Below, piece by piece: positions 53,861 through 61,802 of a DNA stretch of 61,802 bases (its first letter is position 1; the number at the start of each line of letters is the position of its first letter). The position numbers and the translations under genes are program-made. Below the pieces are notes generated by a model. That model saw only the letters and a list, made by a program, of their open reading frames with translations, was not told the origin of the DNA and ran no database searches. Source of the DNA: an uncultured bacterium (lineage in GTDB: Bacteria > Bacillota > Clostridia > Peptostreptococcales > Anaerovoracaceae); NCBI GenBank assembly GCA_905214225.1, contig CAJMLL010000008.1, positions 1 through 61,802 on the forward strand. Direction: 5' to 3'.

Positions 53861-54358
53861 ATGGCATTAAGAAACGTAGTAAAACAGGGAGATCCGATCC
53901 TCAGTAAGAAATGTAGAGAAGTCCCTCAGGTCAATGAACACTATCAGACGATTTTAACCGATATGCTGGAAACCATGCGTCAGAGCGAGGGTGTCGGCAT
54001 TGCCGGTCCGCAGGTCGGTATTCTGAGACGGATGTTTGTCGCAGAGCCGGAGCCGGGCCGTGTATATTACATGATCAATCCGGAAATTACGGAACGGTCT
54101 GGTGAGCAGGAGTGTACAGAAGGATGCCTGAGTGTTCCGGGTTATTTCGGAACGGTAAAGCGCCCGGAGAAGATTCATATTAAGGCGCTGGACTTTGCAG
54201 GGAATCCGGTTGAATATGACTTTGACGGATTCGATGCCGATGTGATGTGCCATGAGTATGACCACCTGGACGGCATCATGTTCACCGATAAGGCGGAAGA
54301 GATCCATACCGTTGAGGAAGAAGCAGAAAGAAGAGCAGAAGAGGAGCAGGATCAGTAA
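53861..54358 (+). CDS. def: Peptide deformylase
   Basis: This 165-residue metalloenzyme has the three active-site motifs GVGIAGPQVG, EGCLSVPG and HEYDHLDG (metal Cys, two His, catalytic Glu). It removes the formyl group from new proteins. A Glu-rich tail follows. AAAGGAAG precedes the ATG. Its stop overlaps the fmt start (TAATG), so the two are co-translated. Confidence 0.96.
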   Translation: MALRNVVKQGDPILSKKCREVPQVNEHYQTILTDMLETMRQSEGVGIAGPQVGILRRMFVAEPEPGRVYYMINPEITERSGEQECTEGCLSVPGYFGTVKRPEKIHIKALDFAGNPVEYDFDGFDADVMCHEYDHLDGIMFTDKAEEIHTVEEEAERRAEEEQDQ

Positions 54359-55299
54359 TGAAGATCGTATTTATGGGAACACCGGATTTTGCGGTTCCTG
54401 TACTTCATGCGCTGAAAAAGGCCGGCCATGAAATCGGATATGCGGTGACGCAGCCGGACAGGAAGAGAAACCGCGGAAAAGTAACCTTTTCGCCGGTAAA
54501 AGAGGCAGCGCTGGAACTGGATATCCCGGTTCTGCAGCCGGAAAAGCTGAAAAACGATGAAGAGGTTAAGGAAAAGATCCGGGAGTACGGGCCGGACGCA
54601 CTGATCGTTGTTGCCTACGGACAGATTCTGAAGCAGGATGTTCTCGATATCCCGCGTCTGGGATGCTTCAACGTCCACGGCTCACTTCTTCCGAAGCTCA
54701 GGGGTGCTTCCCCGGTGCAGCACGCGATTCTTCAGGGTATGGAGAAGACCGGCGTGACGATAATGAAGATGGGGCCGGGACTTGATGACGGCGATATGAT
54801 CTCCAGGGCAGAAACTCCGGTGGATCATAAGAATTTTGAGCAGCTGTTTGACGAGCTTTCGCAGATGGGTGCAGAACTTCTGGTAAAGACCCTGCCTTCC
54901 ATTGAAGACGGCACGGCGGTTTACACCCCGCAGAAGGAAGAAGAAGCGACAAAATGCGGGATGATCAGGAAACAGGACGGCTTTACCGGCTTTCAGCAGG
55001 ATCCGGTTGAAGTTGAGCGGAAAATCCGCGCCTTTGACCCCTGGCCGGGTGTTTTTTGTCAGAAGGGAAAGGACAGAATCAAACTCTGGGCCGCGGAAGC
55101 TCTGGATAAGGCTTCTGCTGAGAAAAACGGCACGCTGCTTCAGGCATCGGAAAAGGGAATTGACATTGCCTGCGGCGGAAAGATTCTGCGTGTTACGGAG
55201 CTTCAGATGCCGGGGAAAAAGCGCGTGAAGGCGGCTGATTTCCTGAGAGGCCATTCGGTTCAGCCGGGAGAGACGTTTAACAGGGAACTTGAAAAATAG
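54358..55299 (+). CDS. fmt: Methionyl-tRNA formyltransferase
   Basis: This 313-residue enzyme has the N-terminal formyltransferase fold: MGTPDFAVPVLHAL, FNVHGSLLPKLRGASPVQHAIL and GLDDGDMI, and a C-terminal tRNA-binding domain ending KRVKAADFLRGHSV. It formylates initiator Met-tRNA. Overlap with def by one base couples the opposing steps of the formyl cycle. Confidence 0.96.
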   Translation: MKIVFMGTPDFAVPVLHALKKAGHEIGYAVTQPDRKRNRGKVTFSPVKEAALELDIPVLQPEKLKNDEEVKEKIREYGPDALIVVAYGQILKQDVLDIPRLGCFNVHGSLLPKLRGASPVQHAILQGMEKTGVTIMKMGPGLDDGDMISRAETPVDHKNFEQLFDELSQMGAELLVKTLPSIEDGTAVYTPQKEEEATKCGMIRKQDGFTGFQQDPVEVERKIRAFDPWPGVFCQKGKDRIKLWAAEALDKASAEKNGTLLQASEKGIDIACGGKILRVTELQMPGKKRVKAADFLRGHSVQPGETFNRELEK

Positions 55300-55317
55300 C
55301 CTGCATGGAGGTTTGGT

Positions 55318-55782
55318 ATGAGCAGTATGACAAATGATGAGTTTGCAAAGGCGATTACGAAAGCGATCAATATCAACAAGGTGATCAAGCCGAACAGGCT
55401 GAATTCCATGCTGGATCTGAAGCTTCTGGACTGCAGTGTCGAGAAGAAGAGCGCGTCCTTTCTGTTCGAGCCGGAGGAATGGTGTCTGAATCCCTATGAC
55501 GGTGTGCACGGCGGGACGATTGCGTCGATTTTCGATTATGCGGGCGGCCTGATGAGCTTGGTTGTCGGTCAGCACTTCGTCACAACGACGAGTCTTGCGA
55601 CTTCTTATCTCAGACCGATGGATGGAAAGCGCTTCCGCGTGGAAATCGAGCTCACCCATATCGGACGCCGGATGAGCAATATGAACGGAAGAATTTACGA
55701 CATGGATAAGGATACGCTCTGCGCGACATCGGAGATCAATTATCTGATTACGGAGAATAAGGCGATGGGTCTTCAGAACTGA
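55318..55782 (+). CDS. Hotdog-fold (PaaI-type) thioesterase
   Basis: This 154-residue protein has the hotdog signature NPYDGVHGGTIASIFDYAGGLMSL, followed by a TTTSLATSYLRPM strand as in PaaI acyl-CoA thioesterases. GGAGG precedes the ATG. It sits between fmt and rsmB, where related genomes usually carry a metallopeptidase gene, and is 18 bases after fmt, so it is co-transcribed. The acyl substrate is unknown. Confidence 0.87.
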   Translation: MSSMTNDEFAKAITKAININKVIKPNRLNSMLDLKLLDCSVEKKSASFLFEPEEWCLNPYDGVHGGTIASIFDYAGGLMSLVVGQHFVTTTSLATSYLRPMDGKRFRVEIELTHIGRRMSNMNGRIYDMDKDTLCATSEINYLITENKAMGLQN

Positions 55783-55864
55783 ACAAGCTGTTTTTTCCGT
55801 CTTTCACAGGTTCAGGAATCTTAATTTCTGTGAAGGAAAAATAAAAATTGATAAAATTTAAGAT

Positions 55865-55899
55865 CTGGCCGGTCAAAATACAAAAGACCGGCCAGTTTT
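55865..55899 (+). terminator. Hairpin with T run before rsmB
   Basis: CTGGCCGGTC and GACCGGCCAG (55865-55874 with 55886-55895) form a perfect 10-bp stem followed by TTTTC. A TATAAT at 55904-55909 follows and may start the rsmB transcript. Confidence 0.8.
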
Positions 55900-55942
55900 C
55901 TGTTATAATAAGTAAATAGGGATAAATGAAACAGGAGAGAAC

Positions 55943-57247
55943 ATGGATAAAAACCGGAAAGCAGCATATCAGACGCTCATACGGGTCGTGAAAGACCAGG
56001 CATATTCGAATATCGAGGTTTCGCGGCAGATTGAGCGGTGCAGGGCAGATGCGCCGGCCTTTGTGCGGGAGATAGTTTACGGTTCAGAACAGCACTGGCT
56101 GTATCTGGATTATCTTCTGAAACAGCTGGTTGCCCGCGGATATAATAAGATGAAGCCGCAGGTGAGTGTGCTGCTGCACATGGGTGCCTATCAGATTCTG
56201 TTTATGGATTCGGTTCCGGATTATGCGGCAGTAAACAGCTGCGCAGAAATGGCATCTGCTGTATGCCGCCCGCAGAAGGGATTTATCAATGCGGTTCTGA
56301 GGAATCTGATCAGACGGAAGGACAGTCTGAAACAGCCGGAATCAGAAAAAGACCCGGCTGTCCGGATGTCTGCGCGTTATTCTGCTGATCCGTGGATTGT
56401 GCGGCTTCTGATCCGCCAGCGAGGAGAGAAAGAAGCAGAAAGCATTTTACGGGAAATGTCGGAAACGCCGCCTCTCTGTATTGTGGTCAACACCTTGAAG
56501 ACCGATCGCGAAAGTCTGAAACATGCACTGCTGAAGCAGGGATTTTCTGTTGATCAGCTGGAGATTGAGGGACTGTCGGACGATCTTCCTGTGTTTGCCG
56601 TAAAAGGCAGCGGCCTGATGGACACAGAAGAATTTAGGAGCGGATTATTCTATGTGCAGGATCCCGCGTCTGCGGCAGCTGTTTCATCCCTTGCACCTGA
56701 AGCTGGAGAAACCGTGATGGATGTCTGCGGCGCGCCGGGAGGAAAATCAATGGCAGCGGCCATCCTGATGAAGAATCAGGGATGTGTGCGGACATTTGAT
56801 TACTACGAGCATAAGCTTTCTCTGATTTGTAAGCAGGCGGAAAAGCTGGGAATTCAGTGCATCAAGGCGGAAAAGCGTGATGCGCTTACTTCTGCGGGAG
56901 CCCTGGCAGAAACGGCGGACGCCGTGATCTGCGATGTTCCCTGCAGCGGACTGGGTGTGCTCAGAAGAAAGCCGGAAATCCGTTACAGAAAGCTGGATGA
57001 TGACGCGAAGGCACTGGCAGAAAAACAGCTTGCCATTCTGCAGCGTTCATCAGAACTTGTCAAGCCGGGCGGAAGAATCATGTACAGTACCTGTACCATC
57101 AACCGCATCGAAAATGAGGAGAATGTGGAAGCGTTTCTCAGACAGCAGGAAGGTATATTTCAGAAAGAAGCAGAACGTCAGCTCTTACCCGGTCTTGATG
57201 GAACAGATGGCTTTTATTTCTGCATAATGAGGAGGATGAGTAAATAA
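55943..57247 (+). CDS. rsmB: 16S rRNA (cytosine-967-C5)-methyltransferase RsmB
   Basis: This 434-residue enzyme has an N-terminal NusB-like RNA-binding domain (1-about 140: AYQTLIRVVKDQAYSNIEVSRQI) and a C-terminal SAM methyltransferase with VQDPASAAAVSSL, DVCGAPGGKSMAAA, CDVPCSGLGVLRRKPEI and YSTCTINRIENEENV. The last two carry the catalytic Cys residues. It ends two bases before prpC. Confidence 0.95.
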   Translation: MDKNRKAAYQTLIRVVKDQAYSNIEVSRQIERCRADAPAFVREIVYGSEQHWLYLDYLLKQLVARGYNKMKPQVSVLLHMGAYQILFMDSVPDYAAVNSCAEMASAVCRPQKGFINAVLRNLIRRKDSLKQPESEKDPAVRMSARYSADPWIVRLLIRQRGEKEAESILREMSETPPLCIVVNTLKTDRESLKHALLKQGFSVDQLEIEGLSDDLPVFAVKGSGLMDTEEFRSGLFYVQDPASAAAVSSLAPEAGETVMDVCGAPGGKSMAAAILMKNQGCVRTFDYYEHKLSLICKQAEKLGIQCIKAEKRDALTSAGALAETADAVICDVPCSGLGVLRRKPEIRYRKLDDDAKALAEKQLAILQRSSELVKPGGRIMYSTCTINRIENEENVEAFLRQQEGIFQKEAERQLLPGLDGTDGFYFCIMRRMSK

Positions 57248-57249
57248 GT

Positions 57250-57996
57250 ATGGAAGTTGCATCCAAGACGGATCAGGGGATGAAGAGAGATCATAATGAA
57301 GACACCTGCGGGCTGATGCCGGTTTACAGGGTCTACATGGTCGCCGACGGAGTTGGGGGCAGCAATGCCGGAGAAATCGCCAGCAAGGCGGCGATACAGG
57401 AAATTGCCAGATTCATCCAGACGCATGAAATGAAGGGCGTCGATACCATGTCAGAGATAAAGCGCTATTTCAGCGCATGCTTTGACCGGGCAAATGAAGA
57501 GATACTGAATCTGATGAATGAACGGCCGGAGACCAGAGGAATGGCAACAACTATTGCCCTGGCCTATATATCGGGGAAAACCCTGTACGCCATGAATATC
57601 GGCGACAGCAGAGTCTACCTGTACCGGAAGGGAGATTTGAAACAGATTTCGGTTGACCATACCTATGTCAACCAGCTCCTGAAGGCCGGCGTCATTACTG
57701 CAAGCGAGGCAGCCGTACATGAGAAAAGACACGTCATCATGCGTGCCATCGGCGCAGAAGAAAAAGTCCGCGCCGATTATTATCAGGCTGATATTCAGCC
57801 GGGAGACATTATCGTCCTGACAACAGACGGACTCCACGGAGAGATCGGCAGTGACGGAATCAGAAAAGAGCTGGATCGTAACCATTCAATGAAGGAAACC
57901 TGTGATCATCTGGTGCAGCAGGCCAATGACAAGGGCGGGCACGATAATATCACAGTTATTTGCATAAAAATAACGGAGGGAGACCTGGATGAGTAA
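57250..57996 (+). CDS. prpC: PP2C-type Ser/Thr phosphatase (PrpC/Stp)
   Basis: This 248-residue phosphatase has the metal-binding PP2C motifs TDQGMKRDHNEDTCG, YMVADGVGG, MNIGDSRVYLYRKGDLKQIS and TTDGLHGE, and ends with GGHDNITVICIKI. It reverses PrkC phosphorylation. Its last eight bases overlap the prkC start, a fixed arrangement for this pair. Confidence 0.96.
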   Translation: MEVASKTDQGMKRDHNEDTCGLMPVYRVYMVADGVGGSNAGEIASKAAIQEIARFIQTHEMKGVDTMSEIKRYFSACFDRANEEILNLMNERPETRGMATTIALAYISGKTLYAMNIGDSRVYLYRKGDLKQISVDHTYVNQLLKAGVITASEAAVHEKRHVIMRAIGAEEKVRADYYQADIQPGDIIVLTTDGLHGEIGSDGIRKELDRNHSMKETCDHLVQQANDKGGHDNITVICIKITEGDLDE

Positions 57997-59926
57997 ATTA
58001 CTAGTCGGCCGGTATGAACTGGTAGAAAAAATCGGAGAAGGCGGAATGGCTGTTGTATATAAGGCAAAGGACCGCCTGCTGAACCGTTTTGTAGCCGTGA
58101 AAATTCTGCGTCCGGAGTGTACCAAGGATGCACAGTTCGTAGACAGTTTCCGGGCAGAGTCGCAGGCAGCGGCCGGTCTGCAGCATCCGAACATCATCAG
58201 TGTCTATGATGTAGGCCGTGAAGGAAATATTCACTTCATCGTCATGGAGCTGATCGAAGGAAAATCCTTAAGCGAAATCATAAAAGAAGAGGCGCCGATG
58301 GATTACCGGGAGGTCGTGCGAATAACCAAACAGGTAGCCTCCGCGCTGAGCGTAGCGCATAAGCATAACATCATCCACCGCGACATCAAGCCGCATAACA
58401 TTATGATGACCACAGACGGAATGGCCAAACTCGGCGATTTCGGAATTGCTAAAGCGCTGAGCGATTCAACGATGGAGGAAACGAGTAAGATCATCGGATC
58501 GGTCCACTATATTTCTCCGGAACAGGCCAGAGGAGCGTATGTTGACGAGCGCTCAGACATCTACTCTCTGGGAATCGTCATGTACGAGATGCTGACCGGC
58601 CGCGTTCCGTTTGACGGAGACAGCCCGGTACAGGTTGCGCTGATGCACATCAATGATGACATCACACCGCCTTCAGAACTGGTTCCCGGGATTCCTCCGC
58701 AGCTTGAGAAAGTTGTAATGAAAGCGACCAACAAGTTCCAGACTAACCGCTATGCGAGTGCAGACGAGATGCTGAAAGATCTTGACAGCATTGAATACGT
58801 CAGCAATGTCATGGGCCGGAATGCGTTTGCGAACCAGCAGGAGGAGCGGAGACCTCAGCCAGAGCGCCAGCAGGAGGCGCAGGAACGTACACCTTATGCG
58901 GCAAAAAATACAAAGCAAGGTCTTTCACCGAAGGCCAGACGCGCCATTGCGGCCGCAGTACTGATTGCTCTCCTTGCGGTCATTGGAGTATTTGCCGTTC
59001 CGAAACTTCTGGGAAGCGGCGGAAAGGTAACGGTTCCGGATGTCACGGATATGAGTTATTCGGAAGCGAAGTCGACACTTTCCGGACACGGCCTGAAGAT
59101 AAAGAAAGGCTCAGCCATCGCTAGTGACTCGATCGATAAGGGAAAGGTTGCCGCGCAGGATCCGACGTCAGGAGAGAAGGTTCAGAAGGGATCGACGGTC
59201 ACCGTCCGCCTCAGTAAGGGTGATTCCAACGGAGAAGTACCGGATCTGGTCGGACAGACCTACGACAGCAGCACCAAGGATATCATTGAGGCTGCCGGAT
59301 TCAATCTGGGTGATGTAACCTATGCTTACAGTGATTCTTACGACAAGGGTGAGATCATGAGCCAGACGCCGTCCGGCGGAAGCAAGGCATCCAGCGGAAC
59401 CGACATCGATCTGGTTGTCAGCAAGGGCGCAGAGAAAGACAAGAGCAAGGATTCTCATGAGAATTCCGATACGGTGGAAGTTCCTTCCGTAACCGGGATG
59501 TCTGTATCCGAAGCAAGGTCAAAACTGGCTGCTGCAGGATTCAATGTTTCTGTTACTTATGAGGAAAGCAACCTTACGACCAGCGGACAGGTTATTTCAC
59601 AGTCTGTCGGCGCCGGATCCAAGGCCAAGAAGGGGTCAACCGTCACCATTACGGTAAGCAAGGCTTCCTCCAGTGAGAATAACAACACAAACGATAATAA
59701 TAACACGAGCAATAACAGCAGTAATAACAGCAATAACAACAGCAGCAATAATAACAGTGAGAGTAATAACAGCAGTAACAGCGGCAGTAATTCCAGCGGT
59801 GGAACAACGGACAGCACAGACAGCAATGCGAGCCGTTCAGCAGGACATTCTTCCGGCACAGCGGCTTCCGGATCCGCTGCAGCAAGAAGCGCATCAACGT
59901 CTTCTTCTGCATCTGCATCCAAGTAG
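57989..59926 (+). CDS. prkC: PASTA-domain Ser/Thr kinase PrkC
   Basis: This 645-residue membrane kinase has a cytoplasmic Hanks-type domain (1-about 270: GEGGMAVVYKAKD, HRDIKPHNIMM, DFGIAKALS), a juxtamembrane Gln/Arg-rich stretch, one span (about 315-335: AAAVLIALLAVIGVFAV) and three PASTA domains (about 345-410, 412-480, 490-560) that bind peptidoglycan fragments. The last about 85 residues are almost only Asn, Ser, Thr, Gly and Ala, an unusually long low-complexity tail outside the cell. It controls growth and wall homeostasis in Firmicutes. Confidence 0.95.
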   Translation: MSKLLVGRYELVEKIGEGGMAVVYKAKDRLLNRFVAVKILRPECTKDAQFVDSFRAESQAAAGLQHPNIISVYDVGREGNIHFIVMELIEGKSLSEIIKEEAPMDYREVVRITKQVASALSVAHKHNIIHRDIKPHNIMMTTDGMAKLGDFGIAKALSDSTMEETSKIIGSVHYISPEQARGAYVDERSDIYSLGIVMYEMLTGRVPFDGDSPVQVALMHINDDITPPSELVPGIPPQLEKVVMKATNKFQTNRYASADEMLKDLDSIEYVSNVMGRNAFANQQEERRPQPERQQEAQERTPYAAKNTKQGLSPKARRAIAAAVLIALLAVIGVFAVPKLLGSGGKVTVPDVTDMSYSEAKSTLSGHGLKIKKGSAIASDSIDKGKVAAQDPTSGEKVQKGSTVTVRLSKGDSNGEVPDLVGQTYDSSTKDIIEAAGFNLGDVTYAYSDSYDKGEIMSQTPSGGSKASSGTDIDLVVSKGAEKDKSKDSHENSDTVEVPSVTGMSVSEARSKLAAAGFNVSVTYEESNLTTSGQVISQSVGAGSKAKKGSTVTITVSKASSSENNNTNDNNNTSNNSSNNSNNNSSNNNSESNNSSNSGSNSSGGTTDSTDSNASRSAGHSSGTAASGSAAARSASTSSSASASK

Positions 59927-59981
59927 GCGGTTATGCAATTCACTGTGAAGAGATGAAAGAGAGGAGTTTTCAGAAGCCTGT

Positions 59982-60869
59982 ATGAAAGGACGCATTATTA
60001 AAGGAATCGGCGGATTCTACTATGTTCAGACGGAACAGGGCCTCGTCCAGACCAGAGGACGCGGTCTGTTCCGGAAGACTGGAATTACGCCGATGGTTGG
60101 TGATGAAGTGGAAATCATCATCAGTAAAGAAGATAGTGACGGCGACGGCATGATCCAGGAGATCCTGCCGCGCCGCAATGCGTTTGCAAGACCACCGGTT
60201 GCCAATGTCGACACGGTGGTTATTGTTTTTGCCGCAAAAAAGCCAAAACCGATTTTTGAAATCATCGATAAGTTCTTAATCACAGCGGATTCTAACGATG
60301 CGCATCCGATTCTGTGCATGAATAAATGCGATCTGCTTTCCCCGGACAAGAGGGAAGAAATCGCCGGCCGCTATAAGGATCTGTATCCGTTTTTCTGCGT
60401 CAGCGCCAAAACAGGAGAGGGAATCGATGCCCTGAAAAAAGAGCTGGTCGGAAGACATACCGCTTTTGCCGGTCCGTCTGGTGTCGGAAAATCTTCCCTG
60501 ATTAATATTCTGGTGCCGGAGGCGGATATGGAGACCAAGAGCGTCAGTCAAAAAACCAGAAGGGGACGCCACACGACGCGTCACGTTGAGATTTTCCAGT
60601 ACCCGCCGGGAGGGCTGATTTATGATACGCCGGGATTTACATCATTCGATCTTTCCGGAGTAGAGCCGGAAGAACTTGACCGCTATTACCCGGAGATGTT
60701 ACCATTTATTGGTCACTGCCGGTTTGACAACTGCCGGCATCTGAAAGAGCCGGGCTGCGCAGTCCGGGATGCGGTGGAACGAGGAGAAATCTCGGAGGAA
60801 CGGTATCAGTCATATGTACACGGATTCCAGGAGCTGCAGGAAAAAGCGCAGGACTGGAAGAAAAAATAG
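59982..60869 (+). CDS. rsgA: Ribosome small-subunit-dependent GTPase RsgA
   Basis: This 295-residue protein has an OB-fold N terminus (GRGLFRKTGITPMVGDEVEI), a circularly permuted GTPase (NKCDLLS, then GPSGVGKSSLIN, then DTPGFTSFD) and a zinc module (CRFDNCRHLKEPGCAV). It matures the 30S subunit. It follows the prkC stop by 55 bases. Confidence 0.96.
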   Translation: MKGRIIKGIGGFYYVQTEQGLVQTRGRGLFRKTGITPMVGDEVEIIISKEDSDGDGMIQEILPRRNAFARPPVANVDTVVIVFAAKKPKPIFEIIDKFLITADSNDAHPILCMNKCDLLSPDKREEIAGRYKDLYPFFCVSAKTGEGIDALKKELVGRHTAFAGPSGVGKSSLINILVPEADMETKSVSQKTRRGRHTTRHVEIFQYPPGGLIYDTPGFTSFDLSGVEPEELDRYYPEMLPFIGHCRFDNCRHLKEPGCAVRDAVERGEISEERYQSYVHGFQELQEKAQDWKKK

Positions 60870-60881
60870 GAGGATACAGAA

Positions 60882-61544
60882 ATGATTAAAATTGCACCAT
60901 CGATGCTGTCTGCAGATTTTGCCAGACTGGGAGAGCAGATTGAAGAAATCAGCCGTGCTGGAGCTGACTATATCCATGTCGATGTTATGGACGGACATTT
61001 CGTTCCGAATATCAGTTTTGGAGCCAGTGTAATGAAAAGCCTGAACGGAATTGAGAGTGCGCCTTATGATGTACATCTGATGATTGAAGATCCGGATAAA
61101 TACCTGGAAGATTTCGTAACGGACCGGACAGAATATATTACCGTTCATCAGGAAGCATGTCCGCACCTCAACCGCACCATTCAGCATCTGCACAGCTGCG
61201 GTGTCAAGGCGGGTGTGGCGCTGAATCCGGGTTCTCCGGTCTGCCTTCTGGACGAGGTGCTGGATGAAGCTGATATGATTCTGATTATGTCCGTCAACCC
61301 GGGATTCGGCGGCCAGAGCCTGATTCCTTCTACGCTGAGAAAGATCAGAAAGCTTGCGGATCTCCGTGAGAAAGAAGGATATAAATGGACACTGGAAATC
61401 GATGGAGGGGTTAATCTGAACACGATTTCCGATGTTTCTGCCTCCGGCGTGGATATCTTCGTAGCCGGATCGGCTGTTTTTAAGGCAGACAGCCTCGGCG
61501 GCCGTGTAAAAGAGCTGAAGGCTGCAGCAGAAGCAGAAAGGTAA
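60882..61544 (+). CDS. rpe: Ribulose-phosphate 3-epimerase
   Basis: This 220-residue TIM-barrel enzyme has PSMLSADFARLGEQI, DVMDGHFVPNISFG, the VHQEACPH strand, MSVNPGFGGQS and IDGGVNLNT, which carry its metal and catalytic residues. It interconverts ribulose-5-P and xylulose-5-P. AGGAGG precedes the ATG. It ends the prpC-prkC-rsgA-rpe block. Confidence 0.96.
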   Translation: MIKIAPSMLSADFARLGEQIEEISRAGADYIHVDVMDGHFVPNISFGASVMKSLNGIESAPYDVHLMIEDPDKYLEDFVTDRTEYITVHQEACPHLNRTIQHLHSCGVKAGVALNPGSPVCLLDEVLDEADMILIMSVNPGFGGQSLIPSTLRKIRKLADLREKEGYKWTLEIDGGVNLNTISDVSASGVDIFVAGSAVFKADSLGGRVKELKAAAEAER

Positions 61545-61657
61545 ATTGTACAGAGCCTGCAGTTCGGCGCATAACAGGGCACATTTTGCGGGTTCTGCGA
61601 GGGCTGAAGAGCGGAATACAGAGACGAGAAAAACAGATTGTAAAATATGCATGCTGT

Positions 61658-61802
61658 CGTAAGCGTCAAAGCTAATGCACGTTGACTGCAGCAGTATTTA
61701 CTGAGAAACTAATACAGCGGAAGGATACCCACACTTTAGGGTTCCTCCGTAAGCGTCAAAGCTAATGCACGTTGACTGCAGCAGTATTTACTGAGAAACT
61801 AA
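61658..61802 (+). repeat. 55-bp perfect direct repeat, period 90, at the window end
   Basis: Bases 61658-61712 and 61748-61802 are identical over 55 positions with a 35-base unique spacer. Each copy contains CAGTA-TT-TACTG and GTCAA...TTGAC inverted repeats. The window ends exactly with the second copy, so more units may follow beyond the contig end. Confidence 0.85.

Noticed and set aside
61658..61802. CRISPR array
   Set aside because: A repeat of 55 bp is long for CRISPR, only two copies are visible, there are no cas genes, and the end coincides with an assembly break.

Overview
The window looks like one contig from a low-redox, amino-acid-fermenting Firmicute of the class Clostridia. The support is a selenocysteine-containing glycine/sarcosine/betaine reductase-type protein B gene, a trans-4-hydroxyproline dehydratase route to proline, a T-box leader, a PrkC/PrpC pair, and strong AGGAGG-type ribosome binding sites. 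A Stickland-type fermenter, perhaps Peptostreptococcales/Anaerovoracaceae-like, is the best guess, but there is no rRNA here to place it. Both ends lie in repeats: a transposon-like tail at the left and a 55-bp direct repeat at the right. They are therefore probably assembly breaks.

Layout. 1-5.9 kb: transposon tail, a split ThrE exporter, a DHA2 efflux pump with a MarR regulator, HxlR facing a flavin reductase, and a decayed marR. 6-12.5 kb: a class I aminotransferase, BrnQ, and a TetR/DapB-like/lipoamide dehydrogenase/DUF6506 group. 12.6-16.5 kb: a small Cys/His-rich protein, a MEMO-AMMECR1 fusion, an unusual three-hairpin array, the AmmeMemoRadiSam radical SAM enzyme and a LysR regulator. 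16.5-22.1 kb: a solo transposon-end-like element, then grdX, grdE, grdB (in-frame UGA at 19721 read as selenocysteine), a frameshifted YkvI-type transporter and a class II aldolase. 22.2-25.3 kb (minus): an unidentified permease and an M20 amidohydrolase behind a T-box whose specifier reads as Trp. 25.4-27.5 kb: a zinc ribbon protein, surface-protein debris, a BI-1 protein and an orphan ThrE half. 27.9-33.1 kb (minus): TetR, glycyl-radical activase, HypD and ProC, a complete hydroxyproline-to-proline path. 33.7-40.1 kb: a GH13-HAD fusion, PTS IIBCA and Enzyme I. 41-50 kb: two secreted wall hydrolases, two radical SAM proteins, DUF308, an isochorismatase-like hydrolase and a small ORF with no ordinary start codon. 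50-61.5 kb: housekeeping genes queH, asnA, priA, def, fmt, a thioesterase, rsmB, prpC, prkC, rsgA and rpe.

How it fits together. BrnQ, the aminotransferase and the lipoamide dehydrogenase fit oxidation of amino acids. The Grd-type protein B and hydroxyproline-derived proline fit the matching electron acceptors. A near-identical 12-bp palindrome lies before the aminotransferase, brnQ and grdE genes, so these three may form one regulon. The most unusual items are the orphan selenoprotein B locus lacking grdA/C/D, the Trp T-box on an M20/permease pair, the GH13-HAD fusion, the hairpin array, the solo transposon-end RNA-like element and the 54-codon ORF without an AUG.
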